This document shows positions 1 through 6,909 of a DNA stretch of 13,222 bases, in pieces. The stretch is from Caldilineaceae bacterium (GTDB taxonomy: Bacteria > Chloroflexota > Anaerolineae > Caldilineales > Caldilineaceae). The DNA is taken from assembly GCA_012032975.1 (NCBI GenBank), contig JAAUPU010000012.1, positions 1 to 13,222 of the forward strand. Reading direction: 5' to 3'. A model generated the notes under the pieces. The model was not told the DNA's origin and ran no database searches. It saw only the letters and a program-made list of their open reading frames with translations. Each line of letters starts with the position of its first letter. The stretch's first letter is position 1. A program made the position numbers and the translations under genes.

Positions 1-431
1 TCTTGCTCAATGCGCGTAGCCAGAGCCGACAAGATCTCGGTCAGTTGGGCGATCAGCAGGTCCAGGCCAGCCTGTAGCCGCAACGCGTCCACGTTGTCCA
101 GCGCGTCCATCGACGTCGCACCCAGATGGATGATCGCACCGCCCAGCGGGCACTGCTCGGCATAGGTGCGGATTTCCGCCATCAGATCGTGGCGGATCTC
201 CCGCTCGATCTGCTCGGCGCGGACGATGTCGATCTCATTCTGGTGCGCGCGTAGCTCCGCCACCTGTTCCGCGCGGACGAGGCCAGCCTCGTGCTGGGCT
301 TCGGCCAGCGCAACCCAAAAACGCCGCAAGAGGCGGCGTTTCTGAGCTTCGCTCCAGGTTTGGCGCATGGCGTCGCTGCCATAGCGCCAGGTCAGCGGCG
401 AGAGATAGGTTTCGTGGTCAAAGCTGTTCAT
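1..431 (-). CDS. purB: Adenylosuccinate lyase, N-terminal part (runs off left edge)
   Basis: Translating the minus strand from the ATG at 431 gives about 143 open residues to the window edge. The protein begins MNSFDHETYLSPLTWRYGS and contains GGAIIHLGATSMDALDN, the substrate-binding loop typical of adenylosuccinate lyase in the fumarase/aspartase superfamily. The enzyme cleaves adenylosuccinate to AMP and fumarate, and SAICAR to AICAR and fumarate, in purine synthesis in the cytosol. The catalytic serine loop lies in the missing C-terminal part. The gene sits 19 bp downstream of the OsmC-family gene on the same strand, so the two are probably co-transcribed. No frame break is seen in this part. 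The identification rests on remembered family motifs; argininosuccinate lyase is less likely because of the YxSPL start and the HLGATS loop. Confidence 0.88.
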   Translation of the reverse strand, partial: MNSFDHETYLSPLTWRYGSDAMRQTWSEAQKRRLLRRFWVALAEAQHEAGLVRAEQVAELRAHQNEIDIVRAEQIEREIRHDLMAEIRTYAEQCPLGGAIIHLGATSMDALDNVDALRLQAGLDLLIAQLTEILSALATRIEQ

Positions 432-450
432 AGGGTGTCGTTTTCATCGG

Positions 451-855
451 TCAATTGACCAGGCGCACCGACAGGTCGATGGCCCCTCTGATGCTGTTGG
501 CGACCAGGCAACCTCGCTCGGCAACGATGAGCAACTTCTCCATCAGATCGCGGTCGGCATAGTCGGCGGAGACCTGAAGCTCGACCGCGGTCACGCGCGT
601 GGGCGTGCCGTCTACGGTGGCAACCACCTCCGTGCGGATGTCGGAAATCGCTGCGTCGCGACCGCGCACTGCGGCCAGCAGCGTGCTCATGAAGCAGCCG
701 CCTATTGCGGCCAGCAATATCTCGCCGCCCATCGGCCCCAGGTCGGTCCCCTCTTTGGCAATCGTGCGGTCTACCAGCACCTCGTGGGTGCGAATCACGG
801 CCTTGGTCGTGGTCGGACTGATCTGCTGCATGGTGATCGACATGGTACTGCTCAT
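451..855 (-). CDS. OsmC/Ohr-family peroxide-detoxification protein
   Basis: This is a 134-residue intact protein. It has the OsmC-fold layout: a strand-rich N-terminus, then a helix with Cys54 in AAIGGCFMSTLLAA, and a second cysteine, Cys116, in ERGCLVANSIRGAIDLSV. These are the two conserved cysteines by which OsmC/Ohr proteins reduce organic hydroperoxides with dithiols. The start at 855 is preceded by an AGGAG ribosome-binding site (on the minus strand, AGGAGCGTAAGCA then ATG). The ending matches the OsmC family rather than the Ohr subfamily, so the exact substrate is open. It is 19 bp upstream of purB. The longer overlapping reading frame on this strand (start near 880) has no family resemblance and was discarded. 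Confidence 0.85.
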   Translation of the reverse strand: MSSTMSITMQQISPTTTKAVIRTHEVLVDRTIAKEGTDLGPMGGEILLAAIGGCFMSTLLAAVRGRDAAISDIRTEVVATVDGTPTRVTAVELQVSADYADRDLMEKLLIVAERGCLVANSIRGAIDLSVRLVN

Positions 856-891
856 TGCTTACGCTCCTGGTGTGATTCACTGTTTCAGAAA

Positions 892-972
892 CAGATCCAC
901 GAAGTCACGCGAAGTGTCACGAAAAAGCACGTCAAATCTTGGTCTTCCACCGCGTGCTTCGTGGATGATCTG
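892..972. repeat. Imperfect inverted repeat between cyclophilin and OsmC genes
   Basis: The left arm (892-911, CAGATCCACGAAGTCACGCG) pairs with the right arm (951-972), whose reverse complement shares the blocks CAGATC, CACGAAG and CACGCG separated by small indels. The arms enclose about 40 nt. It lies between the stop of the cyclophilin (988) and the start of the OsmC gene (855), both on the minus strand. It could form a long hairpin in the transcript, acting as a processing or termination element, or be a dispersed palindromic repeat. No T-run follows, so a standard rho-independent terminator is not supported. Confidence 0.4.
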
Positions 973-987
973 TTATCTGGAGCCACC

Positions 988-1472
988 TTATACTTCGCTG
1001 ATCACGACCTTGACCATCTTGTCGCCCCTGGCGAATGCTGTCCACGACGGACTGGTCGCTGGTCACTTTGCCAAAGACGGTGTGCTTGCCGTCGAGGTGG
1101 GCTGGGGCGCGTGTGTGATGAAAACTGGCTGCCGTTGGTGCCAGGGCCAGCATTCGCCATGGAGAGCGATCCGGTCTCGTGGCGGAGCGGGTTGCCGGTG
1201 AATTCGTCCTGAAACTTATAGCCGGGGCCGCCGCGGCCGGTTCCTGTCGGGTCGCCGCCCTGGATCATGAAGTTGGCGATCACTCGATGGAAGGTGACGC
1301 CATCGTAGTAGCCCTGGTTTGCCAGAAAGACGAAATTGTTGACCGTCTTGGGTGCGTACTCTGGATAGAGTTCGATCACGATCGGACCGCGTATCGTCTC
1401 GATGTTGGCGGTGTATTTCTTTTTGGAGTCAATCGTCATCTCCGGGGGACTACTCCACTGCTTGCTGCTCAT
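988..1472 (-). CDS. Cyclophilin-type peptidyl-prolyl cis-trans isomerase (frame-broken by three run-length changes)
   Basis: Cyclophilins catalyse cis-trans isomerisation of proline peptide bonds. The protein starts [19 protein letters not shown]; no signal peptide is seen, so it is probably cytosolic. The core carries [20 protein letters not shown] and [17 protein letters not shown], the cyclophilin signature and active-site region. The frame breaks after GSQF. Restoring one A in the plus-strand A-run 1121-1124 and one G in a G-run within 1099-1106, and removing one C from the run 1024-1027, gives [19 protein letters not shown] and then a tail [11 protein letters not shown] that stops at 988. 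The repaired length is 161 residues, usual for bacterial single-domain cyclophilins. Its start at 1472 has AAAGGG about 6 nt upstream. Three changes within about 100 bp, all at same-base runs, with perfect conservation between them, point to sequence error rather than decay. Confidence 0.85.
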
Positions 1473-1491
1473 GCCAATCCCTTTCGCGTTC

Positions 1492-1517
1492 TAGACATTT
1501 CGAAAACCATTTGTCTA
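1492..1517. promoter_or_regulatory. Nested palindrome upstream of cyclophilin gene
   Basis: TAGACA (1492-1497) and TGTCTA (1512-1517) form a perfect inverted repeat that encloses a second palindrome, TTTCGAAA (1498-1505). It sits 20 bp upstream of the cyclophilin start in the 109-bp gap after the acetyltransferase gene. It may be an operator or a small hairpin; nothing in the sequence decides between these. Confidence 0.25.
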
Positions 1518-1581
1518 CAGGTTTCATGGAGCGTGGAGAAACAAGCTGTGAACTCTGTGGATGCAGATTTTCTGGATCCGA

Positions 1582-2115
1582 TCAGTCGATGCCCACAACT
1601 TGACTGCGCCGCTCCATCAGCGTGACATCGCGCCACACATCCTCCATCTTACCAATGCGTGTGCGGATTCCCAACTCGCGGAAGCCGCAACGCGAGTGCA
1701 GGGCAATGCTGGCCCGGTTCTCGGGAAAGATGCCAGCCTGAAGCGTCCAGATACCGTTGGCTTCTGACGAGAGAACAAGCGCTCCCAGCAGACCGCGCCC
1801 CACGCCCAGCCCGCGAAAGCCGTCGCCCACATAGACGCTCACCTCGGCGACGCCACCGTAGACACAACGGCTGGAGACCGGGCTGAGCGCGGCCCAGCCG
1901 AGCACCTGGTTGCCCTGAGCCGACCGAGCAACCAGGCGACTGTGCGCGAGATGGCCTCGATCCCAGCTTTCCCAGTCCGGCGCTGTGGTCTCGAAGGTGG
2001 CGTTGCCGGTGGCGATGCCCTGTTCATAGATCGCTTTCACGGCTGGCCAATCATCGCCGGTCAGAGCTTCGACTCTGAAGGCTTCGATCTTGAAGGTTGT
2101 CGTTGGATCAATCAC
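1582..2115 (-). CDS. GNAT-family N-acetyltransferase, phosphinothricin-acetyltransferase-like
   Basis: This intact 177-residue protein has the layout of the PAT/Bar group of GNAT acetyltransferases, which move acetyl from acetyl-CoA to a small amine. Visible marks are YEQGIATGNATFET near residues 30-43 (the PAT substrate side), AEVSVYV followed by the acetyl-CoA pyrophosphate loop RGLGVGRGLL at 101-110, and the C-terminal GKMEDVWRDVTLMER, equivalent to the KHGGWHDVGFWQRDF end of PAT. The start is GTG at 2115, chosen because AGAGGAG lies 5-6 nt upstream. Chromosomal homologues often act on phosphinothricin, methionine sulfoximine or related amino acids; the true substrate cannot be told here. 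It is 42 bp downstream of the small membrane protein gene and probably co-transcribed. Confidence 0.82.
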   Translation of the reverse strand: MIDPTTTFKIEAFRVEALTGDDWPAVKAIYEQGIATGNATFETTAPDWESWDRGHLAHSRLVARSAQGNQVLGWAALSPVSSRCVYGGVAEVSVYVGDGFRGLGVGRGLLGALVLSSEANGIWTLQAGIFPENRASIALHSRCGFRELGIRTRIGKMEDVWRDVTLMERRSQVVGID

Positions 2116-2157
2116 CGAGTCTCCTCTGCCTCGCAGCGATTGGCGCAGGCGGCCGGG

Positions 2158-2523
2158 TCAGTTTCTCGAATTGTGTCGGCGTAGATAACGTTCTGTCAAC
2201 GCGCCACCTAAAGCACAAAATGCCCCGGCGAAAACGGCGAATTGCCAGACCCCGTTGAAGACATAGGCTGCCATCAGCGGCACGCTGATCAGCGCACCGA
2301 GGAAGGCGTGGATGCCGCCGCGCTGCCCCACGTACAGGGCCGTGGCGATGCCAGCCAAAAACGGACCCACCAGCGTTGCCAAGATCTCGAAATAGCCGCT
2401 CAATTGCAGGTTGACGACCAACATGTTGGCCAACGTGACCAGGAACATATTCGCGGCCAGCGCAAAGAGGACGCCGAGCCAACGTAGCGGAGGTCTGGTA
2501 TTGGGCGTGTTTCCATCATTCAT
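2158..2523 (-). CDS. Small four-helix integral membrane protein, unrecognised family
   Basis: The 121-residue product has four likely membrane helices (about residues 14-38, 43-65, 71-88 and 92-110), a short polar N-terminus and a basic tail ERYLRRHNSRN that suggests a cytoplasmic C-terminus. The glycine-rich middle (LVGPFLAGIATALYVGQRGG) resembles small pore- or subunit-like membrane proteins, but I do not recognise a family. Its ATG (2523-2521) overlaps the last 8 bases of the PrdB-like gene, with AGGGGGA just upstream, so the two are translationally coupled. That arrangement hints at a shared role, for example membrane anchoring or transport for the reductase-like protein, which is inference only. 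Confidence 0.72.
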   Translation of the reverse strand: MNDGNTPNTRPPLRWLGVLFALAANMFLVTLANMLVVNLQLSGYFEILATLVGPFLAGIATALYVGQRGGIHAFLGALISVPLMAAYVFNGVWQFAVFAGAFCALGGALTERYLRRHNSRN

Positions 2524-3366
2524 GGCTGGTTCCCCCTGCCAATTGTGACCAATCTGGTTCGTGGAAAAGGGTGCGTCGCCAGCGGTAGCCTGGCTCGGCG
2601 ATCACGCCTGGTTCGGCCGCTTCGCACAGCAGGCGTAGGGCGTCGAAAATGAGCGTATGTTGCTGGGCAACCTGAAATGGCTCACCCAGCGGGTGGCCAA
2701 GCGGCCACTTTACAAAGATCGCACGCGGGACGCCGACCGCCGCGGTCAAGTCGCGTGTGATCGAGATACAGACTGTTGGGATGCCAGCAGACTCTATCTG
2801 GCGTGCGATCAGCCCCACGGACCGATTGCACAGCCTCAAGCCGGCGTGAGGAAGGCGAAATCTGTGCCATCGCCGCGCAGTTTGGCGGCTACTTCTGGCG
2901 CCGATATGGTCATCAAATCCGACAGCCGCGGCCCGTCGATGTGGCCCATGAAGGCAAAATGGCGGCGCGCCATCCCGCCGATCACGCCCCAATCGGCCAG
3001 CTCCCGGAAACGATCCAGCGGAAAGACGATGTTCATGTCCTGGTCAGCGTCTGTGTGGTCATAATATTTGTGCGTAATCATCAGCTGACTCGTCTCAGCA
3101 TCAGCCGGGATTTCCCGGTACGTGGCGTCGCCATCTGGGTCGTCCATGTCGAAAGGGGACTGAGCGCGAAGATGGACGCCTCCAGTTGTCAGCAACGCGA
3201 CGCGGCATTGCGACAGGGGTTTCGTCAGGGCCGCAAACGGGATGGCGTCCAGGTCGAGAGTTCGGTTTGTCCGACGGGCAGAGAGTTTGGCCCACGCCTG
3301 CGCAACCGCGGGGATGGCAAAGAGTCGATTGGACAAGCGTTGTCTATCTGTAGATCGATCCGCCAC
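2516..3366 (-). CDS. PrdB/GrdB-family (glycine/sarcosine/betaine/D-proline reductase B-like) protein, probable selenoprotein with one frameshift
   Basis: The frame from GTG 3366 (AAAGGA upstream) runs 176 residues to a UGA at 2838-2836. Landmarks match PrdB, the selenocysteine subunit of D-proline reductase: VALLTTGGVHLRAQSPFD (56-73), REIPADAETSQLMITH (84-99), DMNIVFPLDRFRELADWGVI (110-129), HFAFMGHIDG and DGTDFAFLTPA. The UGA falls where PrdB has Sec in its LTAGUGTCHR motif. Beyond it the protein continues in the next frame as LCNRSVGLIARQIESAGIPT. One extra G in the GG just after UGA (plus-strand CC 2834-2835) joins them as LTPA-U-GLCNR, giving Sec177 and Cys180 in a U-x-x-C redox pair and a 283-residue product. 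A SECIS-like hairpin follows. Alternatively, an extra base before the UGA gives Leu at this site and loses the redox pair; I think this less likely. Substrate unknown; family members reduce C-N bonds or are uncharacterised. Confidence 0.78.
2803..2831 (-). promoter_or_regulatory. Candidate bacterial SECIS hairpin downstream of in-frame UGA
   Basis: On the minus strand, 4 nt after the UGA (2838-2836), GTGC (2831-2828) pairs with GCAC (2806-2803), then one A-C mismatch, then ATCGGTCC (2826-2819) pairs with GGGCTGAT (2815-2808) including two G-U pairs. The apical loop is GUG (2818-2816). The loop begins 18 nt after the UGA, or 19 if the missing base is restored. Bacterial SECIS elements are described as a hairpin directly after UGA with a small apical loop 16-37 nt away and a G in the first two loop positions; this one meets all three. 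Pairing was read by eye, not folded. Confidence 0.6.
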
Positions 3367-3623
3367 AGTGAGTTTCCTTTCCAGTTAGGCGATTCCAAAA
3401 ACAAGACTATCCACAGATTGCGGAGATTGCACAGACCGTGCAAAGGAATCTGTCGGTGGTTCGGACAAACTGCGATACCTGCAACGCCAATCCTCTTGCT
3501 GGGGAATGACCCATGGCCACCTCCGCAAAGTTTAGCCCACTCTTGCCGGGTGGTCAACGATCTGGCAAGCACTGTCACGCGCCACCGCGTGAGCAACCGA
3601 CGACTGCATGACCGCTCTCGTCG
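3367..3623. other. Divergent intergenic region, left half
   Basis: This stretch separates the minus-strand PrdB-like gene from the plus-strand glutamine-synthetase operon (the whole gap reaches 3725 and includes the promoter listed separately). It contains a short inverted repeat, TTGCAC (3427-3432) and GTGCAA (3438-3443), about 60-75 bp upstream of the PrdB-like start, which could be a regulator site. No convincing minus-strand promoter was found. A long minus-strand open frame crosses this region but shows no family features and overlaps conserved coding sequence of the glutamine-synthetase gene. Confidence 0.4.
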
Positions 3624-3652
3624 TTGATCGATCTCCGCGCGTACGGTACAAT
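3624..3652 (+). promoter_or_regulatory. Sigma-70-type promoter for the glutamine-synthetase/amidohydrolase operon
   Basis: TTGATC (3624-3629) and TACAAT (3647-3652) are separated by exactly 17 nt. They lie 73 bp before the ATG at 3726, with transcription expected near 3659. The boxes match TTGACA at four or five positions and TATAAT at five. Position and strand fit the downstream operon. Confidence 0.55.
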
Positions 3653-3725
3653 CCTGGTCACCGCATTGGGTTTGCAGCGCGGCAGTTGGTTTGCCGATTC
3701 GCATCTCACCAAAAAGGGTCGAGCC

Positions 3726-5079
3726 ATGAACCATGACCAGGTTATCAATGTCTGTCAGGCAGCGGGTGTGCGCCTGGTGCGCTTTCTCTACTGCGACAAC
3801 GGCTGCACCATCCGTGGCAAGCTGGCGCCCATCGACCGGCTTGCCAACCGCATGGCATCCGGCCAGGGCTTGACCGTGGCCATGCAGGCCATGAACATGC
3901 TCGACCAGTTGCAGCCTGTCGAGGGCATGGGGCCGGTGGGCGAGATTCGGCTGGTGCCCGACCCGGATAGCTTTGTACTGTTGCCCTATGCGCCCCACAG
4001 TGCAGCCATGATGAGCGATATGCTGACGCTGGAGATGAAGCCGTGGGGCGCCTGTCCTCGCTCATTCTTGAAGCGTATGGTCGACCGATTTACGGCGGAA
4101 GCGATCTCGATCCAGGCCGCGTTCGAGAACGAATTCAGCTTGCTGAAATCGGACGGAAATGGCGGGCTAACACCCATCGACACCGGCCTCTGTTTCAGCA
4201 CGATTTTCGATGACCGCCGCCGCCACAGTGATCGACGATATGTTGGCGGCCTTCGCCGCGCAGAATATTGCCATCGACGTCTACTATCCCGAGCTTGGCC
4301 ACGGTCAGCATGAACTGCCTCTACGTCATGGATCGGCCCTGGCCGCGGCCGACAACCAGATCATGTTCCGCGAGACGGTGCGCAACGTGGCCCAACAACA
4401 TGGTCTGATCGCATCGCTGGCGCCCAAGCCGATGCCAGATCAGGCGGGCAATGGTTGCCACATCCATTGGAGTCTGTGGGACATCGACGGCAAGCTGAAC
4501 CTGCTCTACGACGCTGAGCAGCCCTATCTGCTCAGCGAGTTGGGCCGCCATTTTGTCGCGGGTGTACTCGAACATTTGCCGGCTCTGCTTGCCTTGACCG
4601 CGCCCAGCTACAACTCCTATCGACGCTTGCAACCCCATTTTTGGAGCAGCGCTTATACTGCCTGGGGGCCGGACAACCGCGAGGCCGCCGTGCGCGTTGC
4701 ATCGGGCAAGTATGGGCGCGAGTCGAGTACGATCAACCTGGAACTCAAGGCCAGCGATCCCAGCAACAATCCCTACCTGGCGTTGGGCGGACTGTTGGCC
4801 GCTGGGCTGGATGGCATCGAACGTCAATTGGACCCAGGCGACGCCACACTTGTCGATCCCGGCAGCCTGAGCGAGGCCGAGCGCAGCGCACGCGGTATCC
4901 GCTCCTATCCCGCTACCCTGTCCGAAGCGCTGGATGCGCTGGAGCAGGATCGGGTGTTGATGGCTGCGCTGGGTCCGTTGCTGGCCACCTCCTATCTGGC
5001 CGTCAAGCGCTCCGAATACGCAGCCTTTTCTGCCGAAGATCTGGCCTTCGAGGTCAAACATCACATCCATAAATATTAA
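3726..5079 (+). CDS. Glutamine-synthetase-family ligase (one frameshift near 4204-4207)
   Basis: Members of this family join ammonia or an amine to a glutamate gamma-carboxylate using ATP. The start at 3726 follows AAAGGG with about 8-nt spacing; an in-frame upstream extension (from about 3624) lacks homology and overlaps the promoter. Marks: RLVRFLYCDNGCTIRGK (beta-grasp part), the metal pair E134/E136 in AAFENEFSLL, GHGQHELPLRHG (191-202), GNGCHIHWSLWD (241-252) with the catalytic-site histidines, NSYRRLQPHFW, and DPSNNPYLALGGLLAAGLDG. The frame shifts by one in TTTT at 4204-4207; removing a T gives CFSTISMTAAATVIDD and a 450-residue protein, normal for type I-like enzymes. Divergence from housekeeping GlnA and the partner amidohydrolase suggest a gamma-glutamyl-amide ligase similar to the GS half of FluG, rather than bulk ammonia assimilation. 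Confidence 0.85.
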
Positions 5080-5081
5080 GA

Positions 5082-6204
5082 ATGAACCTCGACCACATCC
5101 CCATCTATGACCACCACGCACACCCGCTTCTGCCGAGAAGCGCCACCGCCGAGACGACCGCCTTCTTGAGTTGGTTCACCGAATCAGGAGACGCAGAGGT
5201 TCACGAACGGCATGTGCCCAACACGCTCTTCCTGCGCAGCGCGCTGCATTGGCTGGCCGAGTTGCTCGGGTGCGCCCCGACCCTTGAAGAGGTGTTGGCC
5301 ACACGGGCGGCTCAGCCAGAGGCTGAGTGGACGCTCCATCTCTTCAACGACGCCAACATCGAGACTGTGCTCTGCGACTACGGTTTTGGCGGCGACCAGG
5401 CCTACGACCACGGTGCGATGCAGGCGGCTCTGCCCTGCCCGGTGTTGCCGATCCTGCGACTGGAGAGCGCGGCCGAACGGCTGATCCGCGAACATGCCAC
5501 CTTTGACGACCTGATCGAATCATTCATTTCTGTGGTGGTCAACGCCGCCGAGACGGGGGTGGTGGCGCTCAAGAGCATCGCTGCCTACCGCAGCGGACTG
5601 GCGATTGAAGCGCCGCGGAAGTCCGACGCGGCGGCGGCCTTTCGGGCTGCGCGGGTGGAGGTCAAGCAGAGCGGAAGGCATCGTCTGGCCGCCAAGCCAC
5701 TCTGCGACTATTTGCTTCTCGCCGCGCTTGCCGAGGCTGAAAAGATGCGGCTGCCCTATGCAATTCCACACCGGATTTGGGGACCGCGACGCGGACCTGC
5801 GTCAGGCCAACCCGTTGCATCTTCGCACCGTGATCGAACGCTTCCCCCGGCTGCCAATCGTGCTGTTGCACGCTGGCTGGCCAGCCTACCGCGAGGCCGG
5901 CCACCTGGCCGCCATCTACGCCAACGTCTGGGTGGACCTGTCATTGGCCATCCCCTTTGCCACCGCGGGCATCCCGGCGATGTTGCGCGATGTGCTGGGC
6001 ATGGCGCCGTGCAGCAAGGTGCTCTTTGCCACCGACGCCTTCACCATGCCCGAGATCTACTGGCTTGCCGCGCGCTGGGGGCGTTGGGGTATCGGCAACG
6101 TGCTCGACGAGTTCGTAGAGCACGGTTGGTTTGGCATTGAGGATGCGCAGGAAGCTGCCCAGCGCATCCTCAATGGGAACGCCCGCGGACTCTATGGCCC
6201 GTGA
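5082..6204 (+). CDS. Amidohydrolase-family (Amidohydro_2, FluG/nodulin-like) metal hydrolase (one frameshift near 5754-5756)
   Basis: The protein opens [20 protein letters not shown], with the metal-binding H-x-H of amidohydrolases at residues 12-14. Further marks are [16 protein letters not shown], then [13 protein letters not shown] (metal His229), [16 protein letters not shown], and [18 protein letters not shown] with the metal aspartate. The frame shifts in CCC at 5754-5756; removing one C joins KMRLP to MQFHTGFGD and gives 373 residues. This subgroup is the free-standing equivalent of the N-terminal half of fungal FluG and plant nodulin/GS fusions. The ATG lies 2 bp after the stop of the glutamine-synthetase-like gene with no clear ribosome-binding site, indicating translational coupling. 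The pair may make and break a gamma-glutamyl or related amide; the substrate is not evident. Confidence 0.84.
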
Positions 6205-6226
6205 CGCCGACTACGCTCTTCGGGGG

Positions 6227-6451
6227 TTATGAGCTTTGGCGGGCCTTCCGAAAGGCAAAAATGCCGATGGTCACCGCCCCAATCAGCATTCCAATCGGTC
6301 CGTATGCAAAGGCCACCAGGAAGCCACAATAGCCCTCGAAGCAGGAGACGTCGAATAGCTCGACATAGGCCAGGCCAAGGGCAATCCCCACTGCGGCGCC
6401 TAGGATCGCGCCGCCTATCACACCCAGTAGCACCCAACCGAATACCCTCAC
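6227..6451 (-). CDS. Small two-helix membrane protein with glycine zipper, hypothetical
   Basis: From the GTG at 6451 the product is 74 residues: a first helix FGWVLLGVIGGAILGAAVGI with regular small-residue spacing (glycine zipper), a short loop holding two cysteines (VSCFEGYCGF), and a second helix AYGPIGMLIGAVTIGIFAF ending in a basic tail. GTG at 6451 is preferred because GAGG lies 8 nt upstream; the open frame continues to 6613 but that extension is polar and low in structure. It ends 22 bp from the end of the convergent amidohydrolase gene. The family is not recognised. The two loop cysteines could form a disulfide if the loop faces the outside. Confidence 0.6.
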   Translation of the reverse strand: MRVFGWVLLGVIGGAILGAAVGIALGLAYVELFDVSCFEGYCGFLVAFAYGPIGMLIGAVTIGIFAFRKARQSS

Positions 6452-6909
6452 GAACGTAACCTCTGGTTTACTTTCTTGCGCACAGGTCGCCAGTGCGAAT
6501 GGCCGACTCCAGCGCTCAGTGGATGATGAGTTGACTGCTGGTTGACATTTTGTAGATGCGCTTTCTAACCGCACAGGCTGCTCGACCAGAGAACATACGA
6601 CTGAGAACCGCACCTATGCGGGCAAGAGTTTGTAAACCGGTAGCGTCGCTCTACGTGAACCATGCTGAATTTCTTGGCCGCAGATGAGCACAGATTCACG
6701 CGGATTGACTCCTGGAATCAGCGTTCGTCTGCGGTTTCTTGCCAGAACAAACCTATGCCGGACCCACTTCGCCAGCGGCAAGGACGAAGAACGAAATGGA
6801 CTCGGCAAGGGCATTCGTTTCGAGCGGGTGTCGGTGTGGACTACTGCTAGTTGACGCGGGTTGTGCTTGGGGACAATGACGGATGGGAGCTTTGGTAAGA
6901 GACGCTTGC
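6452..6909. other. Gene-poor stretch before the sulfatase end
   Basis: About 460 bp without a supportable gene. The short open frames here (near 6614-6850) have no family features and low-complexity basic composition. The stretch holds the palindrome listed at 6678-6734 and a small inverted repeat CCGCA/TGCGG near 6609-6620. The minus-strand promoter of the 74-residue membrane protein should lie in its left part, but no clear pair of boxes was seen. Confidence 0.4.
6678..6734. repeat. Imperfect palindromic element
   Basis: CCGCAGATGA (6678-6687) pairs with TCGTCTGCGG (6725-6734) through ten pairs, one of them G-T. An inner stem GATTC (6693-6697) pairs with GAATC (6715-6719). The wording of the left arm (GCCGCAGATGAGCACAGATT) resembles dispersed intergenic repeats I recall from large bacterial genomes, but only one copy is present here. 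Confidence 0.4.

Noticed and set aside
988..1472. Cyclophilin as a true pseudogene
   Set aside because: The sequence between the three breaks is perfectly conserved and each break lies in a short same-base run, as in six other genes of the window; sequence error explains all of them more simply.
2830..2840. Programmed frameshift instead of sequence error in the PrdB-like gene
   Set aside because: No slippery heptamer was seen at the site, and a shift before the UGA would put Leu in place of the redox residue. A run-length error after the UGA fits the family motif and the rest of the contig better.
2776..3627. 283-residue plus-strand open frame
   Set aside because: It is antisense to the PrdB-like gene, whose family blocks are clear on the other strand.
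3225..3998. 257-residue minus-strand open frame
   Set aside because: It overlaps the conserved PrdB-like and glutamine-synthetase coding sequences and the promoter, shows no family features, and its composition fits an antisense shadow.
4321..5121. 266-residue minus-strand open frame
   Set aside because: It is antisense to the conserved catalytic half of the glutamine-synthetase-like gene; no motif was recognised.
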